64,000 nucleotides of DNA from Bugula neritina (GCA_964035545.1 OZ037769.1:1782501-1846500), one strand, 5' to 3'; counted from the stretch's first letter, positions 53,901 through 64,000 are shown. The notes: generated from the letters alone by a model not told the origin. Program-made: numbers and translations.

Positions 53901-56900
53901 CACCTGGAATCAACGGAGTAACTCAGCTGACTGAGTCAGCACAGCGAGTCAGCTGATTGACTCTCAGATTAGTCCTACTAGTACAATGCTCAGTATGAAT
54001 TGTGTTACACACACAACAATAGATTTTAACTTATTCATTCGTATTCTACCTTGAAGTTAATATTAGGGCTATTATGAAATTGGCTTTTGGGCTATCGGGA
54101 AGTTAGTTTTTGGGCTGAAGTGAAGTTAGTTTTTGGGCTATCGGGAAGTTAGTGTTTGGGCTAGGTTTACTTCTAACTTTTTTCTACAACTTTAACCAGC
54201 TGCTGATGAAACATTTTCTTTGCCACTAAATTTGCGGTGTTAAGTTTTCCTTGACCATTTGCATTGTGAATATTGTGCTATGGCTTTGCTGTGACAGTAC
54301 GTTAACCCTTCACACTAGAAATGTTTTGTTTTCTTAACATGTAGTGAGTTTTTGCTATGCTTGGTTTTCCTGCAGCAAGGAGTGGTGGCTATAGCTTGGA
54401 ATCTTCACAAATGTTACAGACTTTAGAAGGTACGCTCTGGAAATGCTCTAACCAAAAACTGTACCAATCATCAACCATTCTCTAGCTTGCTATATGTTGA
54501 AATTGCTTTGAATTGGAGTTACTTGCCCTTGAATTGTACACCAGTTTGATTGATATAGACATGATATTTGTTTATGTGCAGCAAGTGTGCAGATTTGGAG
54601 TTATTACCTCATCTGTACATTATTTCATTTAAACCTTGGAACTGTCATACATAACAATTGTGGTAGTTAGAGTACTAGTAATAGTACTAGTAGCTGCAGT
54701 AATATTAGTAATCGTGCTAGCAGTAGCTGTACTAGTTGTAATAGTAGTACTAGTAATAGTAATAGTGCTAGTAGTACTAGTAATAGTGCTAATATGTACA
54801 AGTAGTAGTGATATTAGTAGTAGTAGTAATAGTAGTACTAGTATGTACTAATAGTAGTGATAGTAGTAGTAATAGTAGTATGTACTAGTAGTAATAGTAG
54901 TATGTACTAGTAGTAGTAATAGTAGTATGTACTAATAGTAGTGATAGTAGTAGTGATAGTAGTATGTACTAGTAGTAGTAATAGTAAAGTCAGAAGTAAG
55001 ATGGAATCACCAAGTTTCACTCTACTCCGTATATTCATTTAGATCAGAGAAACAAAATCAGAGAGCTGGAAAATGAGCTGCGTAATGTGAAGCTCGGGCT
55101 ACAAGAGGTGAGATTCTTAGCTGTGTTTCTGAAACCTAGAAATTCATTGTTGACTCCCTAGGCTACATTGAGCTCTCTATTTATATTCAATGTAGTATGA
55201 ATACATTCTAGTAGAATGCTGAGATTCGTTGAAAGCAGTATTATTTTATTAATATTGGATTTTTTTCTGAAAGCTTTCAGCTATTGTTATAATAGTTCAA
55301 GTTTTGAGTGTTGGAATAAAGTTTCTTCATTTTAGTATGAATTTATTTTCAACACAAGTGACTTGATATTCTTTTATCTTCTATAATGTTTCTTCTTGAT
55401 GTAAGAGTTAATCAATAACCTACTCGATTACATCGTGATTAATTGGAGAAGTTTATTAGTTTTACTTTCTCATTTGCTGCTGTAATGTTTGAGCTACATT
55501 CTGCCTATTATTTATAAACATTGCAATCTCAAGGGAGGCTTCCTCCAGCATTACATAACGTAATTATGTTTAATCACATGACTAAGAAAAAGCTTACAGT
55601 TTTTTTGTTTCAATGATCAATCGTTAAATGAACTCAGCGTCTGTGACTGGTGATGCAGTTATATCAAAGAGGCAGCGAAACAGTCAGCAGCTATTACTCG
55701 TTGAGCAGTCTACTACACCAGGATTAAATGTTGTGAGACTGCGTAGAACTGTATTTAGGAAGTTGAACTCACTTCAGTCTCTTTTTACAACTGCATTCTG
55801 CTGCATCTGAGCTGATATGATGATTGGACAAACAACAACCTCCTCTAAAGGATGTTATGAAGAACTTGAAGAGGTCATGGCAGAAATGGCCGAACTGCTT
55901 CTCGAAGAACTCATGACTCCTTCTGAACTCGAGGCACGCCTTTGTAGCTGCCTTTGAGTTTTGTTTATTTGTTGTGTTCATTGTGATGCTGTTGGTTTTG
56001 ACCTTTAAACTCCGAGTTTTCTATTGTATTCTGTCAACTTGATGTCGTGAATAGTGCAATAGTTTTGTAGTCTATTAGTTTTTTACTGCAATATTTAATT
56101 GTTGCTGGAATTGTTATGTTTCAGGCAATGAACATTTACTCAGAATGTTAAAATAGAATAAATATGCTTTTTCCTTTCCTCTCTTTTAAAAAAGTAGATG
56201 TACTTTCCTATCTCTCTCACTAAAGTTCTGTTTGCAGAAGAAAGTGGAGACGAAGCCACCCAGACCTCCGAAACAACCCGAGTTGGAAGAGGAAGAACTT
56301 CTTTCTTTCAAACCTGTTGGCATCGCGAACCTGGAGAGTGGTACAGGTGAGTAGTGTGTAGGAGGATGACAGAGTACAGGTGAGTAGTGTGTAGGAGAGT
56401 GGTACAGGTGAGTAGTGTGTGGGAGGATGACAGAGTACAGGTGAGTAGTGTGTGGGAGGATGACAGAGTACAGGTGGGTAGTGTGTGGGAGGATGACAGA
56501 GTACAGGTGAGTAGTGTGTGGGAGAGTGGTACAGGTGAGTAGTGTGTGGGAGGATGACAGAGTACAGGTGAGAAGTGTGTGGGAGGATGACAGAGTACAG
56601 GTGAGTAGTGTGTGGGAGGATGACAGAGTACAGGTGAATAGTGCTGTTGATATCCCAAACTTTATTGCAGGCTGTATGCTTTATGTTTACCTTTTTAACT
56701 TTTATTTCTTTTAACTTTTATTTCTTTGGCCTGAGCTATAACGGTTAGCAGAATATATTAATGTTAATTCCTTTGCCCTTGCATAAGACCGCAGGCTAAG
56801 AAAAACCCCGAATTCTCCCATACTAACCATTGCCCGTTTGTTTATTAACATTTCCACTAAATAGCCTGAGTTTTCTCTACTAGAGTATGTTGTGCAGGTG

Positions 56901-59900
56901 CTACCCTCCCCCGTGTTATACCAGGTCCGGCCCCCGCCTCCACCAGCTACGACGAAGAAGAGACACTCAGTTTTAAGCCGGTTGGTGTGAACACCTTAGA
57001 GAGTGGAAACGGTGAGTTGGAGCCCAGGCTAGGCAACAAGCTGAGCTCTTTATATAACATATTCTACAGGGAAGGGAAATAGTTAGTGTGGACCCCAGTC
57101 TAACATAGCTCCAAGCTCTAACTAATTGTCATGTAAAGTGGAGATTCTGGGTTGTAATCTAGCCTTTGCTCTGTAAATATTCCCTAATTGTGGGCTTATG
57201 AATAGTTTCTCCCTACTAACATCATGCTTATGGAAACTTGGCTTACTCCAGCAAACCTATCAGTAGAGTTATTACAGATTAATGTCCATTCAAAGCACTT
57301 CCGAGGTACCAACTAACTCAATCCAAAGGGTGTCCATCTTTTCTATTCCCACTTCCTTTTGCAGGTCAAACTTTCGTCAACACAAACACAATGAGAAGTG
57401 GATCTGAGAGCCGAGTGCTGGGTGCTGGCATACCGAATGGCGTTGGAGGGGGCATAGGAGGAGGTATTGGAGGAGGGGGCGTAGGAGGAGGTGTAGGAGG
57501 GGGTGTGAGTAACCACTACACTGGCACTATGAGAAGTCAGCCACATTCACGTGAGTTTAACACTCCCTTTATATCCGCCACTTTTGATAGGTTCGCTGTT
57601 TTGTCACCACTTCTGATTTTAGATTTCCTGGCCACATGTGATAGAGTTGCTCTTGCTGCACCACAAGTGATAATAGTCCTGTTTTGTTTTTGTTTTAAAA
57701 TGTGTTATGAAAGTGAATATCATAAGATTTTGCTGTTGTTGCACTTTTTAGCTGTGATATTTAGGATGAAAATCGACTTGTGGTGTTACTCCTATACTTT
57801 TGTTTGTAATTTACATTTCAGTAGTATACTATGTAATGTGAAAGTGTCAGTAGTGTATTATGTAATGTAGGGGAGAATTATTCACTTGTTTGTCTTGGTC
57901 TCTTATTCTAGTACTCAAAGTAGATGAAAATGATGACGTTTTTGGTAAAGTTGATTCACTAAAATAATACAATGTTTTGTTTGCTCAGTTTTATATTTTA
58001 TATAACATAATGCTAACACTGTATCTCATTTCTGCACAGCTCTAAGTTCTTCTGTATCAGTACCTTCTTGTTCTCTTTTTATTGTCTTCTCTCTCCTTTA
58101 TAGATACTTTACTCCATGTTTTATTTGATTCACACTTTTCCAATATGCCTAGTTTCTTCCATTTGCCTAGTTTCTCTCTTCCCATCTTTATCTCGACGAA
58201 CACGTGTAGACTATCACATGACTTACAGCTACCCTACTTACTGATACTACTGCATCGTGGGAAGGAATCCTGTAAATATTATTTCATATCAACTCATTGA
58301 TATTTCAACATTTAGCCTCATTTTTACTACTCCCTTATTTTACTCTCAGCAATGTCGGAGGGCTCTGTCTACCCCTCCGTCTTCTCGCCAGCCCCCGTCT
58401 CACACCATCAGGCTATGTCACCTGGTGGGTGGAGGTCACCATCTCAAGGTCAAGGTAGATACCGAGTGGCTCCCTCTAGTGGATGAATATCCCCTCGTAG
58501 TAGTTGGTATACTTTCGAGTAACATTTTCAGTGACTAGCCAACTGGGTTGACTTCTGACGAATACTGACATTGTCTCCTTTACCGATGCATGAATGCTGA
58601 AACTCTATGAAACTCTCCACCATTGTGGTGATGTCACTTGATGTTTGTGTCTGTATGTTGTGTATGATGTTCCTGTAATACGTCTCAGCATCAGTTCCCT
58701 AAGTGTCAAGAGTCTGCGTTCCCTAAACTACATAAGATCTGGGGCTATGTTTCCTGTTGTGGTGTCACACGTCTGCTGTAGTCCTCACTGTTTCCTGTCC
58801 TTGTCCTCACTCTATGTCTTTTACTTTAGCCTCATTATCCTTGAGACAATTGCGTCAGGCGTCCGGGCAGGGTCACAATATCCTTGGCCGGTCACACGAG
58901 AACTTGGTTACCTCACCGCGTCTCTCCCATCACCACCAGTTCCTTGGCAGAACTCAGAGAAAGGAACCGCTAAGGCGCTACGCTAGTGCTAACAATCTAC
59001 CTTTCGGTAATGCAGCTTCACAGCCAAATATTCAGTATCGGGGCGGGTCTGCCGCCAACCTAGCCTCGACAACGCCAGTTCTAAGGATCTCTGGTGATTT
59101 CGAAGACATGTGGAGTAGGCATAACGCTGGTTTCCAACATAGGCCGGTGTACGGTCGAGGTACTAGCCGTAGTATGCATGTGGTGTTAGCCTCTGTGTAT
59201 TCATCACCTGTGTCTCCCGTGACCCCTTCCTATTTGTTGTGTTTAGGTTACTTAGTCTACTGTTCTATGAGTTTCGAATGACCTTGAACTAACACTGGAT
59301 GAACACACTGGTACTACTATGCATGAAATTAATTACACTGCCTATTGGTTTCCGGAAGCTAGATATATAGAGTAGTTGTGTTCCCTTTGTTGTATCCGAG
59401 ACCTCCAGTAGCTGGGGTGTATTCTTCAGTTAGTAGTGTCGATGTACAGCTAGTTCTATGTTTTCCGCGTCGAGTATTGCCGTATGCCACTGACCTCTAC
59501 TAACCATGACACATGACATACCCTCATTGTCTGCTTCTTACACTGATCTCTACAGCCAGTGTTGTGACGATTCTTTTCTCAGAATAATACTATGTTAATG
59601 CTGAGTAGTGCTACGGAGAGAGGCTAAAGCTTTCACCAATCACAAACCCTACAAGAAGTGCACCGAATAGCTGCTCCTAACTTGTTTTGCCGTTGATTGA
59701 ATGAAATACTAATTATAATTTCTGCATCATCATGACCTATTGGTTTCTGTTGCAGTTTCTATCTAATTTTGTGTTTAACTTATTATTTCTCACATGCAAT
59801 ATTTAGATGCTACCAATACTGTCCTTGCGTATAATAGAAAATCAATGTTCCGTGAGTACAATTATATGTGTCACTGTATATTTTTATTTACTAAACAATG

Positions 59901-62900
59901 TTACAGAGTATGGAATGTCTACGAGTTTAGGGCCGCAGCGAGTTGTCTCAGAGAAGCACATGCAGGAGTCATACTCGTCTCACGGACAGCATATGGGTGG
60001 GACTAGTCCAATGGCGACTTATAATCAGTAAGTTGAGTCAGCACCAATCAGTTTATCTCTTGACTTTAGTACAATGAGTCACTGTGAATCAGTTTACTAG
60101 TAGTAGCCTATAATGAGTCACAGTAAGTCAGTCTGCTATTAGTAGAATGAGTCACAGTGAGTCAGTCTGCTATTAGTAGAATGAGTCACTGTGAGTCAGT
60201 TTACTAGTAGTATGCTGAGTCACTTTGAATCAGTTTACTAGTAGTACAATAACTCACAGTGACTCATTGTACTAGTGGTATGATGACTCACCTCATTGCT
60301 TGTGTAGTGAGACTTTGTTTCTGTAGTATTGCAATATAGCTTTACTTAGTTATATCTGTTGGACTAATGAGTCTAACGAGTTGCTATTAATAAATGTTTG
60401 AATGTTAAAGACCTCAAGATACTCACTATTTACTATTTATACACTTAGAAATTACTTTATTTGGGATGATTGCTTTGTTGCTGTTTGTTATTTGCAATTC
60501 ATTTTTACAAACTTAGTTGTGAGATTTTGCCAGTAGCAAGTTAGACTAACTTCACTGATCCAAATAATTACTGACTAATACTCACTGTATAGTACTACTC
60601 AGTGTATAGTACTACTCAGTGTATAGTACTACTCAGTATATAGTACTACTCAGTATATAATACTACTCAGTGTATAGTACTACTCAGTGTATAGTACTAC
60701 TCAGTATATAGTACTACTCAGTGTATAGTACTATTCAGTATATAGTACTACTCAGCGTGCCAATATGTAACGGCTTTTGGTTGTGAAAAGTAGATAAATC
60801 AATGGAAATAATAATTTCTAGCATTTGGCAAGTTTCTCATTTAGTTTGCAGCTCCTAACTTTAGTTTTTGTTCGTTTTTGTTTGCATGCGTCACATGATT
60901 GGCTGGTGTATTGCTTGAGTAGAGAACTCTAACCAGTAGATGTTTATGCAGGGGTGTAATCCATGACGGCAGGGGTGTAATCCATGACGGTAGTGGTGTA
61001 GCCGTCGGGTCACACCAGGGTACTATGGGTACTAATACCGCTGCTAGTCAAAGGTACGGATACACAACCTCACACAGCTATAACTCTGGCCTAAGTCACG
61101 CTGATCACGGCAACGTCCTGCCCCCCAACCAAACTCTTCACGTGAACACAGGCCATGCGCACGGCGGCCACTCGTCCGCCAGCCAACATGGGTGAGTTTT
61201 AGGGGAGGGGTTTACGACACACAAACTGCTCCGTAGTTCCTACAAGCTCTATATGCTTGTACATAACTTGGCAGTCTTTTACTAAGATGTGCAGGTCTTA
61301 GAATACCAGAATTATTATCAACACAAATTCTCTTGAGTTTTATTTACAATTTGATCATCTCTTAACAATCAACTTGATATTCCTCACTTCAGAGTAGAGT
61401 AGTTGCTGATCAGTGACTGTGACTATGTGTTAAACTGAATAACTCCCAGTGAATCAGTTATTTTCAGTGAGTTAGTACTGATTTTCAGAGAGTCAATAGT
61501 CACCAGTCGTACTGAAACTGAGCTGTTCATGTAGGAATACCCTCTCATGTTATAGTGTAGTGCATTTACTAATTTATTACTAGATTTGCCTTCTTTTAAA
61601 GCTAGCAACTAAAATGCATCTCTTACTTGCTTCTAGAAAAAAATTATTTTGCAGTTATTTTTATTTTAATGTGTTTCTACAAACTGGTGTGCGGCTTTAT
61701 TCATTATTTTGATCAGCTTATATGAAAGTGTTTTGTAGTAGTGTCTACCTAACAGTTAACCAACTGTGTAAGTTGGCACACTTATGTGTCCAATCAGCCC
61801 CCAATCACAATCATGTTTACTTAGATGAAACATCCATTGTTTATGGCTTAGTTATTATTTATAGCACTTTACATCCCTATCCCAGCCATATGGAAATTAT
61901 ATTTTATGTTATAAATGGGTGAAACATATGCTATGAACAATCAATTTTAAAATAATTCTTTTATTGATTTTATTACTTGTGCTTATTTTACTCAACCTAC
62001 TATATACATGACATATATATACCGTGACATATATACATGACATATATATACCCGTGACATATATACATGACATATATATACCGTGACATATATACGTGAC
62101 ATATATATACCGTGACATATATACATGACATATATATACCGTGACATATATACCACGTCCTACTCTTCTTGTAGACACGTACAGTTCTCCAACGGACACG
62201 CTGCCGACCACTTAGGTATGCAAGATCTTCATAATCAGTCAGTAGCAGTTCAAAGGGTAAACGCGGCAGCCTACGGGGGCGTGGCTAGTGCTGGCTACTC
62301 TCATGGTATGACCTCCTCTGCGGCAGCCACTGGTAGTAGATATAATCTGTATAACGCTGCTCCTCTCTCTCCCGTCGCTGCTAGTTTTCACGGCAGCATG
62401 CTGCCGACTCAGACTGGACCACCCAGTGTCTACCACGGGGTATCCTACGGCTCCAGAAGAGGCAGCATGCAAAGTCTTGTCGCTGCTTCTGGTATGTGTC
62501 TGTCTGTTCTTACTCTGCTTCCTTTTCCTGTCACATGTTTACGTTCAGGTGTCTGTTGATAATTGCACTGTGTAACTCATTTCTTCAGTTCAACACTTTA
62601 ATAAGAGTTTCTCAACACTTTATTGTCTGGAGTTTTCTTTTCAATTTAACTCTTTGAGACAAAAGTCAAAATATTGCTTGCATCATTTCCGCAAGGAACT
62701 CATATATTCAGTTTAGGCTAAAATTTATGTTTTTTGTTTTTGATGCTAAACTCAGGGTTTAACTATTTCATTCTAAAATGAAAATGCATGAGAAGATAAT
62801 CCTATATAACTAACTGCATGCGGTATTCAGGCTTGCTCCAACTAACAGCTCGCTCTCGAACAGGTTTAATAAAACTCTACGGTGCTCCGCTCTCTTTACT

Positions 62901-63823
62901 TCCTGTTTGTACTAACTGCCACCAATTCCGCTCATCTAATGCTCAGCGCGTTGGTCTGCTGCTTGAGGCCTGAGTTCTTAGTCTGATGATCCTATGTGTA
63001 TCATCGCACTAGCTGCACCACCCCACCACCTTTCAAGGCTGATTCTATAAATTTATCTGTTATCACCTGCTACTGCACTGGTAAGACTACTTATTAACTA
63101 ATATATACCGTCTTAGTCCTAGAATACAGTCCTATAGTTGAGTACACCTGCATGGTAAGGCATGAACATGTACTAACTGGTGGTAGGAAGGGTTTCCATA
63201 CCCACCCGTACTAGGAATACAACTGCTGTTCACCAAGTCTTTTTAACCAATTGTTGATTTTATACTCTCAACTAATGTTATTGTTGTTATAACCACCTGA
63301 GTTTGAAGTTAACCAACATCGCGTGTGTGGAGTTATCTTTCCACAAGTCTTGATTCTACTAGGAATATAATTGGAATATTTTAGAGGTATTTGGTTCTGA
63401 GAACAACCATGTGACGGCAAAGTTTGTGAAAGACACATCAAAGTACTGGTACAAGCCGGCAATCTCCAGAGAGGATGGTGCGTGTGAAATATGTTCCACA
63501 CAATTCTAGAGTTTTCCGTTCTTGAAGTGTTTAGAAAATATGCAATTATTAGCGAATCAAAAGCTAAGTTTGTGCAGTGTTTTATGTCCCTATTGTTGCA
63601 GTCATTAACCAGCTGAAGGGAACTGTGCCCGGCACTTTCATCGTAAGAGATAGTAGCAGTTTTCCCGGAGCATTTGGTCTAGCAGTGAGGGTGGGTCAGT
63701 TACCAGCCAACATACAAGTCAAGCCCGGAAGTGACCTCGCAGCCGAACATGTCAGGTTTTACCTCATTGAGCCAACAGCCAAGGGCGTCAAACTGAAAGG
63801 CTGCAGTAACGAGCCCGTATTCG
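32947..63823 (+). CDS. tns: Tensin (PTEN-like phosphatase-C2-linker-SH2), 3' end outside window
   Basis: Tensin links integrin tails to actin at adhesions and binds phosphotyrosine proteins by SH2. Exons, all in phase: 32947-33112, 33524-33621, 33851-34089, 34695-34778, 35586-35759, 37312-37511, 43863-43928, 44685-44771, 46965-47120, 47913-48278, 50400-50629, 51846-52122, 52809-52952, 54376-54429, 55043-55107, 56238-56346, 56898-57011, 57365-57550, 57912-57944 (tentative), 58350-58454, 58830-59159, 59807-59851, 59907-60027, 60952-61191, 62175-62491, 63385-63477, 63602-63823. That gives about 1440 residues, open at the 3' end, where a PTB domain is expected. Hallmarks are MELTYITERLI, the FGFPSLHAP loop, HCKGSIDR, WNSYADFN after C2, VSWLQQQQMKL in the linker, and FIVRDS in SH2. 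The start ATG (32947) follows an acceptor at 32941-32942, implying a 5' UTR exon. Most linker introns are phase 1, so exons can be skipped without shifting frame. Confidence 0.93.
35731..35835. repeat. 35-bp array triplicating the exon 5 donor of tensin
   Basis: Three near-identical 35-bp copies begin at 35731, 35766 and 35801. Each holds the last 29 bases of exon 5 plus GTAAGT, so donors lie at 35760, 35795 and 35830. Using donor 2 or 3 would read a TAA stop at once. Confidence 0.95.
37525..37620. repeat. 24-bp minisatellite just inside tensin intron 6
   Basis: Four 24-bp units (TCTCGC-6 bases-ATTGGTCACTTTA) start 13 bases after the donor. The length is a multiple of three and there is no stop, so exon 6 would stay open for about 39 codons if the intron were retained. 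Confidence 0.9.
38381..38654. repeat. 274-base polypyrimidine (CCCT/CCTT) tract
   Basis: An almost pure C/T strand in tensin intron 6. It gives long open frames on both strands (Pro/Ser/Leu or Arg/Glu/Gly) that are not genes. Confidence 0.95.
38881..38960. repeat. 20-bp minisatellite in tensin intron 6
   Basis: Four copies of CACTATATTCTCTCTCATAG, the last diverged. Confidence 0.9.
41448..41610. repeat. Minisatellite of about 40 bp in tensin intron 6
   Basis: Four copies containing CTCTTACAACTCTTCCACTC, with small length differences. Confidence 0.9.
44792..44966. repeat. (CT)n microsatellite in tensin intron 8
   Basis: A pure CT core of about 60 bases flanked by CCCT/CTAC interruptions, starting about 20 bases after the exon 8 donor. 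Confidence 0.95.
46613..46844. repeat. 21-bp minisatellite in tensin intron 8
   Basis: About eleven 21-bp units built on CTGTATCACTGTACTACC plus CTC. The multiple-of-three length leaves open frames on both strands, which are artefacts. It ends about 120 bases before exon 9. Confidence 0.95.
48379..48477. repeat. 16-bp minisatellite in tensin intron 10
   Basis: Six to seven copies of TCACTCACCTGTAGTA. On the minus strand each unit reads CTACAGGTGAGTGA, a near-perfect splice donor in the antisense direction. Confidence 0.9.
48541..48620. repeat. Palindromic minisatellite, GTAGGTGGGCTTTACCCACC
   Basis: Two full and one partial unit; each contains an internal GGTGGG...CCCACC dyad. Confidence 0.85.
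50617..50716. repeat. 35-bp array triplicating the exon 11 donor of tensin
   Basis: AAG/GTGGGTCAAGGTGGGG occurs three times at 35-base spacing, with donors at 50630, 50665 and 50700. The repeat includes the last dozen bases of exon 11 (CACCATCAACAAG, compared with CACCATTCATAAG in the copies). Donor 2 or 3 would shift the frame. Confidence 0.9.
51531..51712. repeat. 30-bp minisatellite in tensin intron 11
   Basis: About six copies with core GGTTCTGATTGGTGGTT. Each carries ATTGG, the reverse of a CCAAT box. It ends about 130 bases before exon 12. Confidence 0.9.
52123..52258. repeat. (TGTC/TGTG)n array starting at the exon 12 donor
   Basis: The repeat begins at the first intron base (GTTTGTCTGTCTGTCTG), so the donor is itself part of the microsatellite. 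Confidence 0.9.
52366..52502. repeat. 24-bp minisatellite in tensin intron 12
   Basis: Nearly six copies with core GTTGGTGTGAAGAGATCA; very low divergence, so recently expanded. Confidence 0.92.
53700..53835. repeat. TTACAYTACA-type degenerate array in tensin intron 13
   Basis: Repeated CTTACACTACATACA-like words, diverged. Confidence 0.7.
54040..54160. repeat. Short tandem repeat with GAAGTTAGTTTTTGGGCT
   Basis: Four diverged copies in tensin intron 13, about 220 bases before exon 14. Confidence 0.8.
54655..54990. repeat. (TAGTAR)n degenerate trinucleotide array
   Basis: GTAGTA, ATAGTA and TGTACTAGTAGTA words over about 330 bases in tensin intron 14; the apparent Val/Leu reading frame is not coding. 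Confidence 0.9.
56330..56640. repeat. 33/28-bp array with ten copies of the exon 16 donor of tensin
   Basis: The end of exon 16 (GAGAGTGGTACAG) and the intron start (GTGAGTAGTGTG) are repeated. Donor-like GTGAGT or one-base variants start at 56347, 56380, 56408, 56441, 56474, 56507, 56535, 56568, 56601 and 56634. Spacing is 33 bases, except two 28-base steps that match the exon text more closely. Use of any later donor adds a TAG stop within three codons. Confidence 0.95.
60033..60292. repeat. Minisatellite of about 30 bp with TGAGTCAC in tensin intron 23
   Basis: About eight diverged copies of ATGAGTCACTGTGAATCAG plus a TTTACTAGTAGTA part. TGAGTCA equals an AP-1 site, but in a repeat this may be incidental. 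Confidence 0.85.
60580..60756. repeat. 17-bp minisatellite in tensin intron 23
   Basis: Ten copies of ACTCAGTGTATAGTACT with G/A exchanges at one position. Confidence 0.93.
60946..60993. repeat. 21-bp array duplicating the exon 24 acceptor of tensin
   Basis: CAG/GGGTGTAATCCATGACGG occurs twice in tandem, and a third boundary reads GTAG/TGGTGTA. Possible exon starts are 60952, 60973 and 60994. Since 21 is a multiple of three, all keep the frame and simply drop 7 or 14 residues (QGVIHDGR type). Confidence 0.9.
61995..62152. repeat. ATATATACCGTGACAT array in tensin intron 24
   Basis: About five units of 29-30 bases with alternating ACATGACATATATATAC and CGTGACATATATAC; it ends about 20 bases before exon 25. 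Confidence 0.9.
63385..63823 (+). other. tns: Tensin exons 26-27: SH2 domain
   Basis: KFVKDTSKYWYKPAISRED is the conserved tensin lead-in. It is followed by GTVPGTFIVRDSSSFPGAFGLAVRV, where Arg of FIVRDS is the phosphotyrosine-binding residue. VRFYLIEPTAKGVKLKGC-NEPVF continues into the part before PTB. The exon ends with a GTGAGT donor at 63824, so the gene continues. Confidence 0.93.
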
Positions 63824-64000
63824 GTGAGTTGTGAGACAAAATGCTCTCCCGAGTACCCAACTGTGATTACTTCCTGCTAATTTATTGGAGGGATTTTAAC
63901 AATTTCACTGAAACATTGTAAAAAGCTAATTTACTCCAATAATTCTAGCAACTTTACTGAATTATTGTAAAAGAGAAAAAAAAACACAAAGTCTTACTTT

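Larger units (their letters stand above)
44685..62491 (+). other. tns: Tensin exons 8-25: disordered linker with short motifs
   Basis: This Ser/Pro/Gln/His-rich region of about 980 residues is probably unstructured. Recognisable islands are WNSYADFN (exon 8), the LD-like motif LDEILRELL (exon 11), VSWLQQQQMKL (exon 12), a charged helix EEEKRRQEEIRQQNE (exon 13), a coiled-coil-like NKIRELENELRNVKLGLQE (exon 15), a PPRPP stretch (exon 16), twin FKPVG motifs (exons 16 and 17), a Gly/Val/Ile-rich run (exon 18) and basic-Ser sites such as RRYAS (exon 21) and SRRGSM (exon 25). Exon 19 (57912-57944) is a weak call; skipping it still keeps the frame. Confidence 0.75.

Noticed and set aside
58034-58100. 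Possible extra tensin exon after CTGCACAG
   Set aside because: The frame runs into hydrophobic low-complexity sequence with no good donor; the flanking exons join in frame without it.
62930-63000. tRNA-like text (GCTCAGCGCGTTGGTCTGCTGC)
   Set aside because: An A-box-like start is present but there is no B box and no closing acceptor stem.

Overview
This is nuclear DNA of an animal. It is AT-rich, genes are split by GT-AG introns from tens of bases to several kilobases, and one gene is tensin, a metazoan focal-adhesion protein. The sequence does not let me name a phylum. Vertebrate hallmarks are absent, and tandem repeats are very dense in introns and spacers, so an invertebrate is most likely. 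All gene models are read directly from splice sites and conserved reading frame; no transcript or database search was available.

Layout: (1) 1-682, + strand: the 3' end of a DDX43-like DEAD-box RNA helicase. (2) 683-11.26 kb: a gene-poor spacer holding a 1.43-kb long-inverted-repeat transposable element (3967-5400) whose ends are 16-bp tandem arrays, plus a smaller inverted-repeat element and minisatellites. (3) 11373-13247, - strand: a two-exon LicD/fukutin-type predicted glycan-modifying enzyme with its membrane anchor on a separate exon. (4) 13.2-20.4 kb: AT-rich spacer with a decayed tRNA-derived repeat. (5) 20399-25460, - strand: a seven-exon, about 710-residue RING / B-box / coiled-coil (TRIM-like) protein ending in a probable beta-propeller. 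(6) 25.5-32.9 kb: spacer dominated by degenerate hexanucleotide repeats. (7) 32947-63823, + strand: about 27 exons of a tensin, comprising the PTEN-like phosphatase domain, C2 domain, a long low-complexity linker and the SH2 domain; the expected C-terminal PTB exons lie beyond the window.

The genes are not an operon or pathway cluster; their adjacency appears incidental. Tensin should link integrin adhesions to actin, the TRIM-like protein is a predicted E3 ubiquitin ligase, the LicD protein is a predicted Golgi enzyme, and the DDX43-like protein is an RNA helicase.

The most unusual signal is in tensin. At three exons (5, 11 and 16) a short tandem array contains the 5' splice site itself, giving 3, 3 and 10 copies of the donor in a row. 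At exon 24 a 21-bp in-frame array duplicates the 3' splice site. This looks like a recurring process by which minisatellites are born at exon-intron boundaries.
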